Positions 36,270-44,860 of a stretch of 59,600 nucleotides of DNA are shown in pieces (within the stretch, counting starts at the first letter, position 1; every line of letters starts with the position of its first letter). The stretch spans positions 1 to 59,600 of the forward strand of contig PHET01000014.1 in the NCBI GenBank assembly GCA_002841275.1, read 5' to 3'. The stretch comes from Actinobacteria bacterium HGW-Actinobacteria-7. Lineage in GTDB: Bacteria > Actinomycetota > Coriobacteriia > Anaerosomatales > PHET01. The translations under genes were made by a program, and so were the position numbers. The notes beneath the pieces were generated by a model. That model had not been told where the DNA came from. It did not search any database and saw nothing but the letters and a program-made list of their open reading frames with translations.

Positions 36270-37221
36270 TCGCGACGAGGTACTCCTTCGCAACCACCTT
36301 GGGGTCTTTGCCGGCGAATGCCACTTCAGCATTGAGCTTCTGCAGCGTGGCCTGATCGAGTGTCTCGAAGATCGGGTTCAGGATGCCCGGGATCTCAGGG
36401 GCGGCATCGATGATCTCGCCGCGGAAGATGGGCGTGGGCTCGTAGACGGGCGGGACGCTCTTGGGGTCTTCGATAATCGTCAGGCCCAAGTCGGCGAGCT
36501 GGCCGTCGGTGCCGTAGGCGAGCGAGAAGTTGACGCCGTCCGTGCCCTCGGCGACTGCCTTGAGCATCTGGGCGGTGACGCCGTCGGAGAGCGGGATGAT
36601 CTGGCTCTTGGTGAGTTTGAAGCCGTAGGCCTTCTCCATGCTGGGCAGGCCGCCCACCTTGTCGGCCCACGTCTGCGAACAGATGACCTTGGTCTTCCCG
36701 CCGTCATTCACGTACTTCGCGAAGTCCGCCATGGTCACGATGTTGTTCGCCGTGAGGAAGTCGGTCTTGCCGCAGACGAGCTCGGTGTTGTTTGCCGGTG
36801 CCGGCGCGAGCCACACCAGATTGTTCTGCTCCTTGTCGAGCTTGGCGATGGTGTCGTAGCCGCCCTTGGCATCGTTCCACACGGGTAGGCCCTCTTGGCC
36901 GGCGATGTAGAACTGGCCAGAACCGGTGTAGTCGATGGTCGCGTCGACTTCGCCCTCGAGGAGCGCTTTGCGCACGACGTCAGGGGTGCCCAGCTTGGTC
37001 TTGTCGACGGTCTCGAAGCCGTTGGCGTCGAGCATCTGGATGACCATGGAACCCAGGACCGCGCCTTCTGAGTCAAGCAGAGAGCCAACCTTGATGGCAG
37101 GGACGTCCTTCTTGGCGGGTTCCGCCGGGACCGGGGCCGCGGGAGGCTTTGTGGCACAGCCGCCCAGAACGATAGCGGCGACGGAGAACGCCGCCAGAGC
37201 GAGCAGGAACGTGCGCTTCAT
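36253..37221 (-). CDS. Substrate-binding lipoprotein of the glycine betaine/choline-type transporter
   Basis: 322 residues. A lipoprotein signal peptide ends with the lipobox LGGC at about 22. The OpuAC-type binding domain follows, with the conserved DYTGSGQF segment near residue 95 and VNFSLAYGTDGQL. It is first in the operon, so its expression is highest, as expected for a binding protein. The 159-base spacer upstream should hold the promoter, but no consensus pair was clear by eye. The ligand (betaine, choline, carnitine or other quaternary amine) is not fixed. Confidence 0.92.
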   Translation of the reverse strand: MKRTFLLALAAFSVAAIVLGGCATKPPAAPVPAEPAKKDVPAIKVGSLLDSEGAVLGSMVIQMLDANGFETVDKTKLGTPDVVRKALLEGEVDATIDYTGSGQFYIAGQEGLPVWNDAKGGYDTIAKLDKEQNNLVWLAPAPANNTELVCGKTDFLTANNIVTMADFAKYVNDGGKTKVICSQTWADKVGGLPSMEKAYGFKLTKSQIIPLSDGVTAQMLKAVAEGTDGVNFSLAYGTDGQLADLGLTIIEDPKSVPPVYEPTPIFRGEIIDAAPEIPGILNPIFETLDQATLQKLNAEVAFAGKDPKVVAKEYLVANGFLK

Positions 37222-37380
37222 GGAGTTTCTCCTTCATGGGAGTGCGACAAGACGGTGGCCGTAAGGGGGGTATACCCGTCCTCGGGCTGCTCTAGCATAA
37301 CCTTTGGTGATAGAGGATGCGAGCAAATGTTATGTCTGCAGCATGCGGGCGCAGGGGGTCGGCGTCAGCACAGCTCGCAA

Positions 37381-38112
37381 TCACTCCTCGATGACGCGGG
37401 CTTCGCCGTTCTCGACCAGTGCGTAGCGAACCGCCGGGTCGCCATGGGCGCGCGGGTGACCGCCGGGCTCGATGAGAAGCCACCCGCGGGAGTTCAGTGT
37501 CGCGAGGTGTTGCTGGCCCATGCTCGTGGGAGGAGTGTGTCCCACGATCTGGCGCAGGCCGCTGGGGATGTGAGCCGGGTTCATGGGGCGGAACCACAGC
37601 GGCCCCAGCTCCCCTCCGATCAACCGGTACTGTGCTATTTGGTCATTGTCGAGGGGCATGCGCCGCACTGCGCTGGAGATCTCGTCTCTGAACTGTGTGT
37701 TGAGTATCTCGGCGAGTGAATTCACGTCGGCGCCTGCCGTGTCGATGATGTCGCTGAGCGCTGTGGACACGCCGGCGTGGGTCACCAGCCAGCCGTCGAT
37801 GGCGACTGCCAAGGGCCATTCGCCACTCGCGAACCTCCGAGCGAGTTCCGGCGCCATGGTGCGTGTCTCAGGGTTCTGCGGCTTGATGCGCAGGCCGATG
37901 GCCGCTGCCACCTCGTGATTGCCCGCAAGTATCGTCGCGCCCAGCGATTCGGTGAGCTCGATCATCTCGTCGGTGCCCACATCCAGCAGGTCGCCGGCGA
38001 CGATCAGCCGATCGTCTGCCGAGAAGCCCGCGTGCGTGAGGATGTCGGCCAGCAGGCGGGCATTGCCATGGAGGTCAGAGACGATGATCGTTCTGGGCAC
38101 GGGCTCTCCCAC
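37381..38112 (-). CDS. Calcineurin-like (PPP superfamily) metallophosphoesterase
   Basis: 243 residues with the complete metal-binding signature: DLHGN near residue 13, GDLLDVG, GNHE, then VTHAGVS and GHTPP. This is the PPP-type protein phosphatase/diadenosine tetraphosphatase group. Two Mn/Fe ions would be coordinated. Substrate not inferable. The gene stands alone, with no close partner. Confidence 0.92.
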   Translation of the reverse strand: MGEPVPRTIIVSDLHGNARLLADILTHAGFSADDRLIVAGDLLDVGTDEMIELTESLGATILAGNHEVAAAIGLRIKPQNPETRTMAPELARRFASGEWPLAVAIDGWLVTHAGVSTALSDIIDTAGADVNSLAEILNTQFRDEISSAVRRMPLDNDQIAQYRLIGGELGPLWFRPMNPAHIPSGLRQIVGHTPPTSMGQQHLATLNSRGWLLIEPGGHPRAHGDPAVRYALVENGEARVIEE

Positions 38113-38202
38113 GTCTGTTCCGGACAGGGTTGCGAATCGAAGTGTAGCCGAGTGGTCCGACTCGCGTGCAGGGGCCCTGCAGTGTGCAGCGAGCGGCTCG
38201 GA

Positions 38203-39042
38203 TCAGCGGCGCTCGCGCTCCAGCAGCACCCGCTTGCGCTCGACGCCCCAGCGGTAGCCGGTGAGCGTGCCGTCGGCACCGATCACGCGATGGCAGGGAA
38301 CGGCGACAGCCACCGGGTTCGAGCCGCACGCCTGCGCGACCGCACGGACCGCACTTGGGCTGCCGATGCGCCGCGCGAGTTCGCCGTAGGTCACGGTCTC
38401 GCCTGGCGCGATGCGGGTGAGCGCTCGCCAGACCCGCTGCTGGAAAGCGGTACCGCGTACGTCCAATGGGAGGTCCGGCGCGTGCGCCGGGTCGTCCACC
38501 AGCGTGATCACGGCTGAGACGAGCTGGGCATCGCCTGGGTGTGCCGGTGCGATCTCAGCGCGCGGGAAGCGGGTCGCCAGGTCGTCGAGGAGTGTCGCGT
38601 CGTCATCGCCGAATGCGATGAAGCACACACCACCGGTGGCCAGCCCCACGATCACGCGACCCAGCGCACTCGTGGCAAGCGCGTAGCGGATCGTCTCGCC
38701 TGGCGCGCCCTTGCGGTACGCGGCCGGCGTCATGCCGAGAAGGTCGCCGTGCCGTTCGTAGACCCGGCTGGTCGAGCCGAAGCCGGCACCGTAGAGCGCA
38801 TCTGTCACTGGCGAACCGGTGGCGAGCGAATCGCGCAGTAGCTCGGCTTTGCGTGCGTCGGTATAGGCCTTCGGCGTCAGTCCGGTCTGTGCGAGGAAGG
38901 CCCTGCGCAGCTGGTCGGGGGCTACCGCGGCCGTGCGTGCGAGCACCGCAAGCGACGGTACGCGCTGCGAGTCCGCCAGTGCGGAGTCGATGGCAGCGAT
39001 CGCCAAGACGACGGCATCGGTGATGTCAGCTGAGTTGGGCAT
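38203..39042 (-). CDS. Ada-like methylated-DNA-cysteine S-methyltransferase with AraC-type HTH
   Basis: 279 residues. The N-terminal AraC-type helix-turn-helix spans about 5-100 (DQLRRAFLAQTGLTPKAY). The C-terminal Ogt/MGMT domain is at about 115-275, with active-site motif PCHRV (C250) that accepts the alkyl group from O6-alkylguanine. The N-terminal zinc domain of E. coli Ada that senses methyl phosphotriesters is absent. It may act as repair enzyme plus regulator, but its sensing mode would differ. Single gene, 60 bases after the GT2 gene on the same strand. Confidence 0.93.
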   Translation of the reverse strand: MPNSADITDAVVLAIAAIDSALADSQRVPSLAVLARTAAVAPDQLRRAFLAQTGLTPKAYTDARKAELLRDSLATGSPVTDALYGAGFGSTSRVYERHGDLLGMTPAAYRKGAPGETIRYALATSALGRVIVGLATGGVCFIAFGDDDATLLDDLATRFPRAEIAPAHPGDAQLVSAVITLVDDPAHAPDLPLDVRGTAFQQRVWRALTRIAPGETVTYGELARRIGSPSAVRAVAQACGSNPVAVAVPCHRVIGADGTLTGYRWGVERKRVLLERERR

Positions 39043-39105
39043 ACGACCAGTGTAGGCGGTCTACCGCTGCCGCTCTATCCGATATCAGCAGCGCGCGGCG
39101 CGATC

Positions 39106-40275
39106 TCACAGCTCGAAGCGGCGCGATTCGTGAATCTCATCGAGCGGGTGGAACGTGCCGCGCCACACGACCCCGCCGCGCATGCGCACGAGCCACGTTG
39201 AACGCGCGAGCCCCCACCCCAGTAGGCCCGAGCCCAGCGGCCACGCCAGGGCAGGCAACCAACGCCCGGTGTTGAGACGCAGGGCGTACGCGTTGATCGC
39301 TGTCATCGACGCGAAGGTGATGGCGCTCAACGCGGCGAGCCACGGCAGGCCAGCCGTCAGGCCGACCGCCACCCCCATGAGCGGCGCCCAATCGACCGCC
39401 AGGAAGGCGAGTATCCCAGCGGTGAACCGGTACGGGTGGGCCGCGCTGGTTCCGCCGTTCTTCTCGATGCCGCGCAGAAGCTCGCCGAAGTCCCGGTAGA
39501 TGTCGACGCAGGCACAGCCGCGTCCGTCCATGAGTTCGAGCCGGCCGCCGTGGTGCTTGACCATGATCGCGAGCGACACATCGTCACCGGTCTCGAGGCG
39601 CAGCCACTCGAAGCCCGGCGTGCGGTCGAGCGCGCTACGGCGGACCAAGTTGAACGCCCCCGAGCCCAGAGCCTGTTTCGAGCCCGGATCGCGGATCGCC
39701 TTGGGCGAGAGCACCACTCCGATGATGCGCAGGAACACCGTCCACGCGATGACCACCAAGGGACTATGCGCACCGTACTCGGGCACCAGCGCGATCATGT
39801 CGAGCCCGTCGCTCTCGGCCAACGCGATGGCGTGGCGCAACGCGCCCGGTGTCATGTAGACATCCGCGTCCGAGAACAGCAGCCACTCGCCGGACGTCGC
39901 CTCGGTGCCTGCCTGCAATGCATGCACCTTGCCCAGCCAGCCGTCCGGCAGCGCGTCGATGCGCAGCACGCGCACGCGCTCGTCTGCGCCCGCGACCGCG
40001 CGTGCGACATCGCCAGTGCCGTCGGTGGAGCGGTCATCGATGACGAGAATCTCGAGGTCGGGGTAGTCGTCGGCCAGCCGAGAAGCCAGGGCCGGCCCGA
40101 TATCGCGGGCTTCATCGCGCGCGGGCACGATGACGCTCACGTGCGGCCAGTGTGCCGGCTCAGGCGGGGAGAGCCGGGCGAGCGTCCTGAGCTGCGGCAC
40201 CCTCACGGCGAACAGAACGACCTCGAGAAGCGAGATCGCGCAGAGTGCGGCGAGTGTCCAGGCGAATGCGGTCAC
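39106..40275 (-). CDS. Family 2 glycosyltransferase with membrane helices (HpnB/CrtQ-like)
   Basis: 389 residues. An N-terminal helix (about 4-24) precedes a GT-A domain: VSVIVPARDEA at about 46-56, DDRSTDGT, the DAD motif in LFSDADVYM, and GDDVSLA. Three C-terminal helices follow. This topology and sequence pattern resemble membrane glycosyltransferases of the HpnB/CrtQ type, acting on lipid-linked or isoprenoid substrates. The substrate is not shown by neighbours. It is divergent from the PadR operon, separated by a 227-base regulatory region. Confidence 0.88.
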   Translation of the reverse strand: MTAFAWTLAALCAISLLEVVLFAVRVPQLRTLARLSPPEPAHWPHVSVIVPARDEARDIGPALASRLADDYPDLEILVIDDRSTDGTGDVARAVAGADERVRVLRIDALPDGWLGKVHALQAGTEATSGEWLLFSDADVYMTPGALRHAIALAESDGLDMIALVPEYGAHSPLVVIAWTVFLRIIGVVLSPKAIRDPGSKQALGSGAFNLVRRSALDRTPGFEWLRLETGDDVSLAIMVKHHGGRLELMDGRGCACVDIYRDFGELLRGIEKNGGTSAAHPYRFTAGILAFLAVDWAPLMGVAVGLTAGLPWLAALSAITFASMTAINAYALRLNTGRWLPALAWPLGSGLLGWGLARSTWLVRMRGGVVWRGTFHPLDEIHESRRFEL

Positions 40276-40403
40276 GGTGGATCTTTCTCGGTGAGTGCTG
40301 TGGGTATCGTGCGCTACGCGACGGGTGTGCGCCAGCCCCGGTGGCGCTCCATGTCGACGGCAGGGGTTCTTCTGCGCATAGAGAGACTCCCGAAATGAAT
40401 GAC

Positions 40404-40473
40404 TAGTGTGATGTTGACACTACTGTGAGATGTGGGTAGTATCAACTTCGTACTAGTACCAGATTGATACTAC
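40404..40473 (+). promoter_or_regulatory. Promoter and 38-bp dyad operator of the padR operon
   Basis: TTGACA at 40414-40419 and TAGTAT at 40437-40442 have a 17-base spacer, a near-consensus sigma-70 promoter. Over the -10 lies a perfect 10-bp inverted repeat, GTAGTATCAA (40436-40445) and TTGATACTAC (40464-40473). Its exact centre is the 10-bp palindrome GTACTAGTAC (40450-40459). A third half-site TTGACACTAC overlaps the -35 (40414-40423), and TAGTGT/ACACTA is a smaller dyad over it (40404-40422). The layout fits autorepression by the PadR protein encoded downstream. Confidence 0.75.
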
Positions 40474-40502
40474 CGACACGGAATTCGAAGGGGAGGTGGG
40501 CC

Positions 40503-40868
40503 ATGTCCGAGTACGAGCAGATGCTCCGCAAGTTCCAGAAGGAACTCAATGCGGGCACCGTATCGCTCGTGCTGCTGGCCATACTCGATCGCACGGCTGA
40601 GCCGCTCTACGGCTATCAGATCGCCAAGCGAATCGAGGAGGGCTGGCAGGTGGGCACCCCCGTCAAGCAGGGCACGCTCTACCCGGTGCTGCGCTCGATG
40701 GAGGAGAACGGGCTGCTGACGTCGTCAGTGGAACCCAGCGTGGCGGGACCGCCGCGCAAGTACTACACGATCACCGACGCCGGCCGAGGCGTACTGGGGG
40801 AATGGAAGAGCCACTGGACGCGTACGCGCGACTTCGTGGATGCGACTTTGGAGGGTAACGTTGGATAG
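40503..40868 (+). CDS. PadR-family transcriptional regulator
   Basis: 121 residues. A winged helix-turn-helix domain (about 14-90) has the PadR signature LLAILDRTAEPLYGYQIAKRI and GTLYPVLRSMEENGLL; the C-terminal part supports dimerisation. The ATG at 40503 follows GGGGAGGTGG. It is first in an operon with membrane and lipoprotein genes, and the dyad operator directly upstream implies autoregulation. PadR proteins typically repress envelope-stress or drug-response genes. The signal here is unknown. Confidence 0.95.
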   Translation: MSEYEQMLRKFQKELNAGTVSLVLLAILDRTAEPLYGYQIAKRIEEGWQVGTPVKQGTLYPVLRSMEENGLLTSSVEPSVAGPPRKYYTITDAGRGVLGEWKSHWTRTRDFVDATLEGNVG

Positions 40869-41766
40869 GACGGTCGAGGGATTCCTCGCTGAACTCAGGG
40901 TACGACTGGCCGGAGCAGACCCGGCACTGGTTCAAGACGCCATCTACGACGCCGACGAGTACCTGCGCAGTGCGATCGCCGAGAAGGGCGACGACCCGGC
41001 AGCGTTTGACACCGCGGTCGAGGCATACGGCACACCCGAAGAGGTCGCTGCGGCCTACATCGACACGGAGCACACGGTCACTGTGGCGCTCCGGGCGCCC
41101 AGGCCGGCAGCGCAGCGTAGCGCCAACCCGCTCGCGCGGTTCTTTGGTGTGGTCGCCGATCCGCAGGCGTGGGGCGCACTGTTCTACCTGCTGCTCGCGC
41201 TTGCCAGCGGTGTTGCGTACTTCACGATCGTGGTGACGGGCGTCTCGGTGACGCTTGGGACACTCATCCTGATCGTCGGGGTGCCGATGGCGCTGCTCAC
41301 GCTGGCTGTGGTGCGTGCGATTTCGCTCGCCGAGGGACGCATCGTCGAAGGACTGCTGGGCGTGCGTATGCCCAGGAGGCCGCGGACGGTAGTCGGCGCG
41401 CAGGGAGACATCTGGACACGCATCAAGAGCTGGCTCACCGACTGGCGCACGTGGACGACGATGCTGTACATGGTGCTGCAGCTCCCGCTGGGCATCGTGT
41501 ACTTCACCATCGTGGTCACGGCGATCGCACTGTCGACTTCGCTGATCGCGCTGCCGGTGGTGCAGGTCATCGCGGACACTCCGGTTATCCGTATCGGAGC
41601 GTACGGCTACCTGATCGACACGTGGGCGTTCCCGCTGTTCGTGGCTGGTGGCCTGCTGGGTTACGTCATCACGCTGTGGGTCGCCAAAGGCATCGGCTAC
41701 CTGCACGGAAACTACGCCAAGGCGATGCTCGTGGGTCGCTCGGCGAGTGAGGGAGGGGAGCTGTGA
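40861..41766 (+). CDS. HAAS-type signalling protein with sensor membrane domain
   Basis: 301 residues from a TTG that overlaps the padR stop. The N-terminal 60 residues form an HAAS-type helical domain (FLAELRVRLAGADPALVQDAIYDADEYL), typically found next to PadR regulators. Two repeats of a membrane sensor unit follow, each with the motif YFTIVVTGVSVTLGT- or YFTIVVTAIALSTSL-like, at about 105-150 and 210-260. This matches the Putative Sensor family seen fused to histidine kinases. It may transmit an envelope signal to PadR. Confidence 0.85.
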   Translation: MDRTVEGFLAELRVRLAGADPALVQDAIYDADEYLRSAIAEKGDDPAAFDTAVEAYGTPEEVAAAYIDTEHTVTVALRAPRPAAQRSANPLARFFGVVADPQAWGALFYLLLALASGVAYFTIVVTGVSVTLGTLILIVGVPMALLTLAVVRAISLAEGRIVEGLLGVRMPRRPRTVVGAQGDIWTRIKSWLTDWRTWTTMLYMVLQLPLGIVYFTIVVTAIALSTSLIALPVVQVIADTPVIRIGAYGYLIDTWAFPLFVAGGLLGYVITLWVAKGIGYLHGNYAKAMLVGRSASEGGEL

Positions 41767-42509
41767 TGCGCAAGGGACTGGTGATCGCAGGCCTGCTGGT
41801 CGTTCTGTTTGCAGGCGTGCTTGGCACGACCGGGTGCACACGGGTGTTGCTCGAAGACGTAGAAGGACCATCGGGTGTCGAGACCAAGAATGCCTCGATC
41901 CCGTTGGACGGTGCTGAGCGGCTGGACGCCCGGATAACCATGCCTGTGGGGGAGTTCACACTCACCGGAGGCGGCACCGGTGCGATGGATGCCGTCTTCA
42001 CGCACTCTCGAGACTGGGTACCGCGCACCGAGTATTCGGTTGAGTCGTCGACGGGCGTGCTCCGGGTGGATCAGCCCGCCGTGAGTGAGCGTATTCCGTT
42101 CGGCCAGAAGGCAAACCAGTGGGACATCCGGCTTGCCTCCGCTATCCCGGTCGATCTGAACGTGGAGCTGGGTGCGGGGCAAAGCGAGATCGACCTGCGT
42201 GATGTCGATGTGGACAAGCTGGACGTACTGACCGGCGTGGGCGAAACGACGATCGATCTGTCGGGTGCACGCACACACGACGTGACTGCTCGCATCGAAG
42301 CGGGCCTGGGACAGCTCACCGTGCGCGTACCGCGCGGAATCGGCGTGCGCCTTACGTCGATCAGTGACGGAATCGGGGACTTCTCGGCAGAGGGGTTGCA
42401 TCGGGACGGCAGCGACTACGTCAACGACGCCTACGCCACGAGCACGACCAAGATGGAGATAACGCTGCACCGGGGAATCGGCGAGGTCAGGGTGGTCTCG
42501 GTTCCGTAA
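41766..42509 (+). CDS. Toastrack/DUF2154-type lipoprotein
   Basis: 247 residues. A lipoprotein signal peptide ends GTTGC at about residue 25. The mature part is a right-handed beta-helix-like set of repeats (ELGAGQSEIDLRDVDV, LTGVGETTIDLSGA, EAGLGQLTVRVP), the hallmark of the toastrack/LiaF-like adhesin domain. The ATG overlaps the upstream stop. Such domains accompany PadR/PspC/LiaF envelope-stress systems. It is the third gene of the PadR operon. Confidence 0.85.
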   Translation: MRKGLVIAGLLVVLFAGVLGTTGCTRVLLEDVEGPSGVETKNASIPLDGAERLDARITMPVGEFTLTGGGTGAMDAVFTHSRDWVPRTEYSVESSTGVLRVDQPAVSERIPFGQKANQWDIRLASAIPVDLNVELGAGQSEIDLRDVDVDKLDVLTGVGETTIDLSGARTHDVTARIEAGLGQLTVRVPRGIGVRLTSISDGIGDFSAEGLHRDGSDYVNDAYATSTTKMEITLHRGIGEVRVVSVP

Positions 42510-42575
42510 GACCGGAGCCACAGCACATACACTCGCGGGCGGTGCGTACCGCTCGCGCTAAGGAAGGAGCTTCTG

Positions 42576-42857
42576 ATGTTCGAATTCATCGCAGGGATCT
42601 TCGCTCTGGGAATCGTGGCCCAGGTCGTCTTCTGGACAGTAGCCGGGCTGCTGTTCCCGCTGTTCTGGCTGTGGATGCTCGTCGATGCCGCGTTGCGCAC
42701 CGATGCCGAGTACCCCACCCGCGGACCCAACGAGAAGGTCGTCTGGATCCTGCTGATAGCGTTCTTCCAGATCGTCTCGGTGTTCTACTTCTTCATGGTG
42801 TTCCGCAAGCTCTCGCGCGGCTCGTCGCCAGCGCCGGTGTCTGCAGCGGTCGCATAG
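42576..42857 (+). CDS. Small membrane protein with PLDc_N-like domain
   Basis: 93 residues with two hydrophobic helices (about 5-37 and 55-75). The connecting segment FWLWMLVDAALRTDAEYP and NEKVVWILLIAFF are typical of the phospholipase D N-terminal-like membrane module. AAGGAG is present upstream. Spacing of 66 bases from the lipoprotein gene makes it the probable last gene of the PadR operon. Function unknown. Confidence 0.75.
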   Translation: MFEFIAGIFALGIVAQVVFWTVAGLLFPLFWLWMLVDAALRTDAEYPTRGPNEKVVWILLIAFFQIVSVFYFFMVFRKLSRGSSPAPVSAAVA

Positions 42858-42986
42858 CGCCAGAGACATCGCACGACCCGCGTCACACAGTCGGCCTCGG
42901 CATCAGTCACTGGTGTCGGGGCTGACCGCGTGGGGGGTAGTAACTTCTGGGCGGGCACTCTCGCCCATGCCTGCCGAGGAGAGCCG

Positions 42987-43928
42987 ATGTCACCTGAGAA
43001 CACCAGCCCGCGCATCGTGGTCGTGGGCGGTGCGAACACCGACATGGTGGGCCGTCCGTTCGCCCGCCTGGTCGAGCATGACTCGAATCCGGGCTACGTG
43101 AAGATCAGCTCGGGTGGCGTAGGGCGCAACGTCGCCGAGAACCTCGCGTCACTGGGGTTCGACGTCGAGTTGGTGACCGCCCTGGGAGGCGACCACAACG
43201 CCGCCGAGCTCACCGCACGCTGTCGCCGGGCAGGTATCGGGCTGAGTTACGCGCTTGTCGCCCAAGAGCTGCCGGGCTCGCTGTACGTCGCGATCCTCGA
43301 TGACGGCGGTGAGATGGCGGTTGCCCTCAACGACATGCGTGCGCTGGACCGCCTCACGCCCCGCGCGCTCGAGGACCGCGCGGAGGTGTTCGAGTCCGCC
43401 GACCTTGTGGTGGCCGATGCGAACCTCGCGGCCGACTCGCTGGCGTGGCTCGCCCAGCGCGTTTCCGCGCCGCTGGTGCTCGATCCCGTCTCCGCGGCGA
43501 AGGCACCACGGGCCCGCGGTGTGGTGGGCTCGCTGGCGGCGCTCAAGTGTAACGCGCTCGAAGCCGCCGCCCTACTGGGCACCGATGTTCCACACACCAC
43601 CGCCGGGTTGGCCGAGATGGCGGATGCGCTGCGTACGATCGGTGCTCAGCGCGTGTTTCTCACCGCCGGGCCCCAGGGCACGTTCTTCTCGGCCGAGGAG
43701 GAGAGCGGGCACGTGCGGGCGCCTCGGGTGGGCGTGGCCAACGCGACGGGTGCAGGCGATGCGTTCACGGCGGGGGTGGCCGCGGGCCTGCTCGAGGGCA
43801 TGGGCGTGCGGAACTGTGCGGCATTCGGTACGGTGATGGCCGGACTCGCGCTGGAAAGCGAGCACACGGTGAGCGATCGCGTGGGCCGCAGTGCGGTGCG
43901 CGCTGTAATGGAGGCGATCGAAGCGTGA
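42987..43928 (+). CDS. psuK: PfkB-family sugar kinase, probable pseudouridine kinase
   Basis: 313 residues. The N-terminal PfkB signature region is GGANTD at about 13-18 and GGVGRNVAENL at about 43-53. The C-terminal ATP/anion-hole motif is NATGAGDAFTAGV (about 266-278). The stop overlaps the psuG start (GTGA). Pairing with PsuG strongly suggests phosphorylation of pseudouridine to its 5'-phosphate, the first step of its breakdown. The ATG at 42987 follows GAGGAGAG; the open frame upstream is not conserved. Confidence 0.88.
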   Translation: MSPENTSPRIVVVGGANTDMVGRPFARLVEHDSNPGYVKISSGGVGRNVAENLASLGFDVELVTALGGDHNAAELTARCRRAGIGLSYALVAQELPGSLYVAILDDGGEMAVALNDMRALDRLTPRALEDRAEVFESADLVVADANLAADSLAWLAQRVSAPLVLDPVSAAKAPRARGVVGSLAALKCNALEAAALLGTDVPHTTAGLAEMADALRTIGAQRVFLTAGPQGTFFSAEEESGHVRAPRVGVANATGAGDAFTAGVAAGLLEGMGVRNCAAFGTVMAGLALESEHTVSDRVGRSAVRAVMEAIEA

Positions 43929-44860
43929 CGAACACGAGCCACACCAGCGGCCTGATAGCGCATCTCGACGTGGCGCCCGAGGTCGCCGAGGCGCTCTTCG
44001 CCGGTCAGCCGGTCGTCGCACTCGAGTCCACCATCATCAGCCACGGTTTCCCGTATCCGGCAGGCGTCGAATGCGCGCTCGAGGCCGAGAAGAACGTGCG
44101 CGACAACGGCGCGACACCCGCGACCATCGCGATCCTGAACGGCAGGCTGAAGGTAGGCCTGTCCGCTGAACAGATCGAGTACCTCGCGACCGCCGGCTCG
44201 GCGGGCGTCGCCAAGGCATCCCGGCGCGACATCGGCGTGTTGGTCGCTCGGGGGGCCGACGGGGCGACCACGGTGGCAGGCACGATGCTCGTGGCATCGC
44301 TCGCCGGCATCCGGGTCTTCGCGACCGGCGGTATCGGCGGCGTGCACCGGGGAGCGCAGACGAGCTTCGATGTCTCTGCCGACCTGCTGGAACTCGCCGC
44401 AACGGACGTGTGCGTGGTGTGCGCGGGCGCCAAGTCGATACTCGATATCGGCCTGACGCTGGAAGTGCTCGAGACACACGGCGTGCCGGTGCTGGGTTAT
44501 CGGACCGATGACTTCCCTGCGTTCTACGCTCGCACGAGCGGCTTTGGCGTCGATGCCCGCTTCGACTCTGCCGCCGACATCGCTGCTGTGCTGCGTGCGC
44601 GGCGCGAGCTGGGACTCCGGGGCGGGACGCTGGTGGCCAACCCGATCACAGCCGAGCACGCTATCGACCCGGGAGTGCTGGACGGGTGGACTACCACAGC
44701 GCTTGCCGAGGCGGACGCAGCGGGGGTGCACGGCAAGGACATCACACCGTTTCTGCTGGCGCGCCTGCACGAACTGTCCGGAGGGGCGACGGAGCAGGCC
44801 AACAAGGAGCTCGTGTACAGCAATGCGCGCCTGGCAGCGCTCGTGGCGGCCGCGCTCTAG
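43925..44860 (+). CDS. psuG: Pseudouridine-5'-phosphate glycosidase
   Basis: Cleaves the C-C glycosidic bond of pseudouridine 5'-phosphate to uracil and ribose 5-phosphate. 311 residues. Family sequences are clear: ALESTIISHGFPYP at residues 32-45, ATGGIGGVHRGA near 137, a conserved CAGAKSILDIG, and NPITAEHAID. With psuK it forms a two-gene salvage operon for pseudouridine from RNA turnover. The 3' end overlaps the converging teichoic-acid ABC gene by four bases. Confidence 0.96.
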   Translation: MTNTSHTSGLIAHLDVAPEVAEALFAGQPVVALESTIISHGFPYPAGVECALEAEKNVRDNGATPATIAILNGRLKVGLSAEQIEYLATAGSAGVAKASRRDIGVLVARGADGATTVAGTMLVASLAGIRVFATGGIGGVHRGAQTSFDVSADLLELAATDVCVVCAGAKSILDIGLTLEVLETHGVPVLGYRTDDFPAFYARTSGFGVDARFDSAADIAAVLRARRELGLRGGTLVANPITAEHAIDPGVLDGWTTTALAEADAAGVHGKDITPFLLARLHELSGGATEQANKELVYSNARLAALVAAAL

